Origin: Cristatella mucedo
Taxonomy: Eukaryota > Bryozoa > Phylactolaemata > Cristatellidae
Direction of reading: 5' to 3'
Assembly (NCBI GenBank): GCA_009760855.2
Contig: WPIO01000026.1
Coordinates: 3,276,501 to 3,287,500, forward strand
DNA length: 11,000 nt
The notes under the pieces were generated by a model, which ran no database searches, was not told the origin of the DNA, and saw only the letters and a program-made list of their open reading frames with translations. The first letter of the stretch is position 1. The number at the start of each line of letters is the position of its first letter. Positions 1 through 11,000 of this stretch are shown one piece after another. The translations under genes and the position numbers were made by a program.

Positions 1-385
1 GAAGCAAGAAAAGAGCTGGCTAATTGCCGGGTCGATCGAGATTGGCTTGCCGCACGAAGGACCGCATGCTGCTGCTGCTGCTGCAAGATCACACGAATTT
101 TCTCGACAACACTCGAAACAGATAGTGGATACGATGGGCGTCCTCTGACTTCAATCTCAATGGGCTTAAGAAAAACAGCAGCCCCCCCCCCCCCCCGTTG
201 CCCAACCGGCAGCAAAAGAGGCTGCAAGCATGCTTGCACTCGTGCACACGAGCAAATAGGTGCTGCCTCGATCTCGAGGGTGCGCCACCAGCCCGGCGGC
301 CAATAGGATGCTGCCTCACGTGCCGGCTGCGCCTCGACAGACCGGGCGCTCAGCCGATGCACGTGATCGGGCGCTCGCAAGCCAC
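1..385 (-). other. 3' UTR, partial
   Basis: This follows the stop codon of the coactivator on the minus strand. It contains a poly-G run in the transcript (C15 on the plus strand, 182-196) and a CAG repeat (about 66-83). No AATAAA or ATTAAA was seen on the minus strand, so the poly(A) site is probably beyond base 1 or non-canonical. Short open frames on either strand here look fortuitous. Confidence 0.5.
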
Positions 386-10102
<9,717 letters not shown>

Positions 10103-11000
10103 CTGCACGCAAAGACCGGCGGCGGTGGCGCTCGGCGGCGGCTCATCAACGAGCGAGCGAGCGATGCAACGCTGCTGTGCTGCTGGCAATAAATCAAGAC
10201 TGCGCGGCAACGATAGGCTTTCGGCCTCCGTCCCACGGCTCAGCCTGACACCGAGTTGTCGCTCGATTTTCGTGCTCGATTTTCGAGCTCGATTTTCGCG
10301 CTCGCACACTTTTTGCTTCGTTTCCTTTCGAGCATGACGCGGCCAGCATGGGCCGAGCAGAGAAGATTGCAGGGGCAAGTGGCAAGTATTGTTGCACGTG
10401 GCTGGCTTGCATCTTGCTCCGTTGCAGCTAAACAAGTCAGACCCATCGACAGCATAGCAGTTACCCCACCAGGAAATGGGTACGTGCTGACGCGGTTTCA
10501 GGCAGGGGCTGACATGTAGGTTGCGGTTGTGGCCTTCAATTTGGCTGCCAGCTTCACCACATATAGAAATAAATACAGGTCAGGAGTAACTACAAATGAA
10601 CGTCTTACAACCACAGCCTTGCAACTCTCATACGATTAACATAAAAATCAAAACCTTTAACAGAGCAGCTACCTTTAAGAGAGCAGCACACTCACGGGTG
10701 TCAGCAAAACATTCTCTAAGCACAACTATCGCTTGCAGCACCAACGACAGGATTTTCTAATGGCACTAAGTCATAAAAAAGTTGGAGCGCCTGACCCCTA
10801 CTCACTGCCTAATAAAAGTATGTCGACCAGCCGCAGTGCTTCGGAAGCAGAGCCAGAGTCAATGCACACCCGATGCCGCAAACTGGATGCCCACTTTAGG
10901 TTGAAAAAGAGATGACAAATTCTGACGAAGTGCTGCTACTCAGCGATAGCCCTTATTTACCCCTTCCTTTGCTGGCAAATGACATCATGCCAGGATAATC
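10103..11000 (-). other. Upstream intron, partial
   Basis: Region 5' of exon A on the minus strand. I found no pair of splice sites enclosing a convincing coding segment, so the exon preceding A is taken to lie beyond 11000. The only structure is a short tandem repeat at 10261-10305. Confidence 0.5.
10261..10305. repeat. 13-bp tandem repeat (3 copies plus)
   Basis: Three copies of GCTCGATTTTCGN at 10261, 10274 and 10287, followed by a partial GCTCGC. Copies differ only at the last base. Confidence 0.9.

Overview
The window is an animal (metazoan) nuclear genome segment. It holds most of one intron-containing gene on the minus strand, read from right to left; I see no plus-strand gene. Eight minus-strand exons plus one 27-nt microexon join at GT-AG introns whose phases agree at every junction. 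Together they encode the last 1,105 residues of a p160-type nuclear receptor coactivator (NCOA1/2/3, insect Taiman). The family call rests on three things: an ordered row of LxxLL nuclear-receptor boxes with the spacing and flanks of p160 NR boxes 1-3, an AD1-like CBP/p300-binding helix pair, and a Gln/Met/Ser/Pro-rich C-terminus. The N-terminal bHLH-PAS half would lie beyond base 11000. The species is not identifiable; short introns, GC-rich exons, a tRNA-derived SINE and an L2/CR1-like LINE fit an invertebrate bilaterian.

Layout from the 5' end of the gene: upstream intron (10103-11000); exon A with a degenerate NR box (9779-10102); exon B with NR box 2 and the first half of NR box 3 (9260-9657); an intron with a tRNA-like repeat; a microexon finishing NR box 3 (8129-8155); an intron with a long (CT)n array; large exon C with a further LxxLL and the AD1 start (5920-6973); exon D (5309-5587); a 2.6-kb intron with a decayed LINE, a SINE and a (TA)n array; exons E (2425-2685), F (1871-2049), G (1233-1628) and terminal exon H (386-787); then 3' UTR to base 1 with no AATAAA-type signal in the window.

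The most interesting observation is that the third LxxLL box is split by a phase-0 intron and completed by a 9-codon microexon. Its 3' splice site is purine-rich with tandem TGC just before the AG. Skipping it keeps the frame but removes the receptor-binding motif, so splicing could switch one receptor-docking site on or off.
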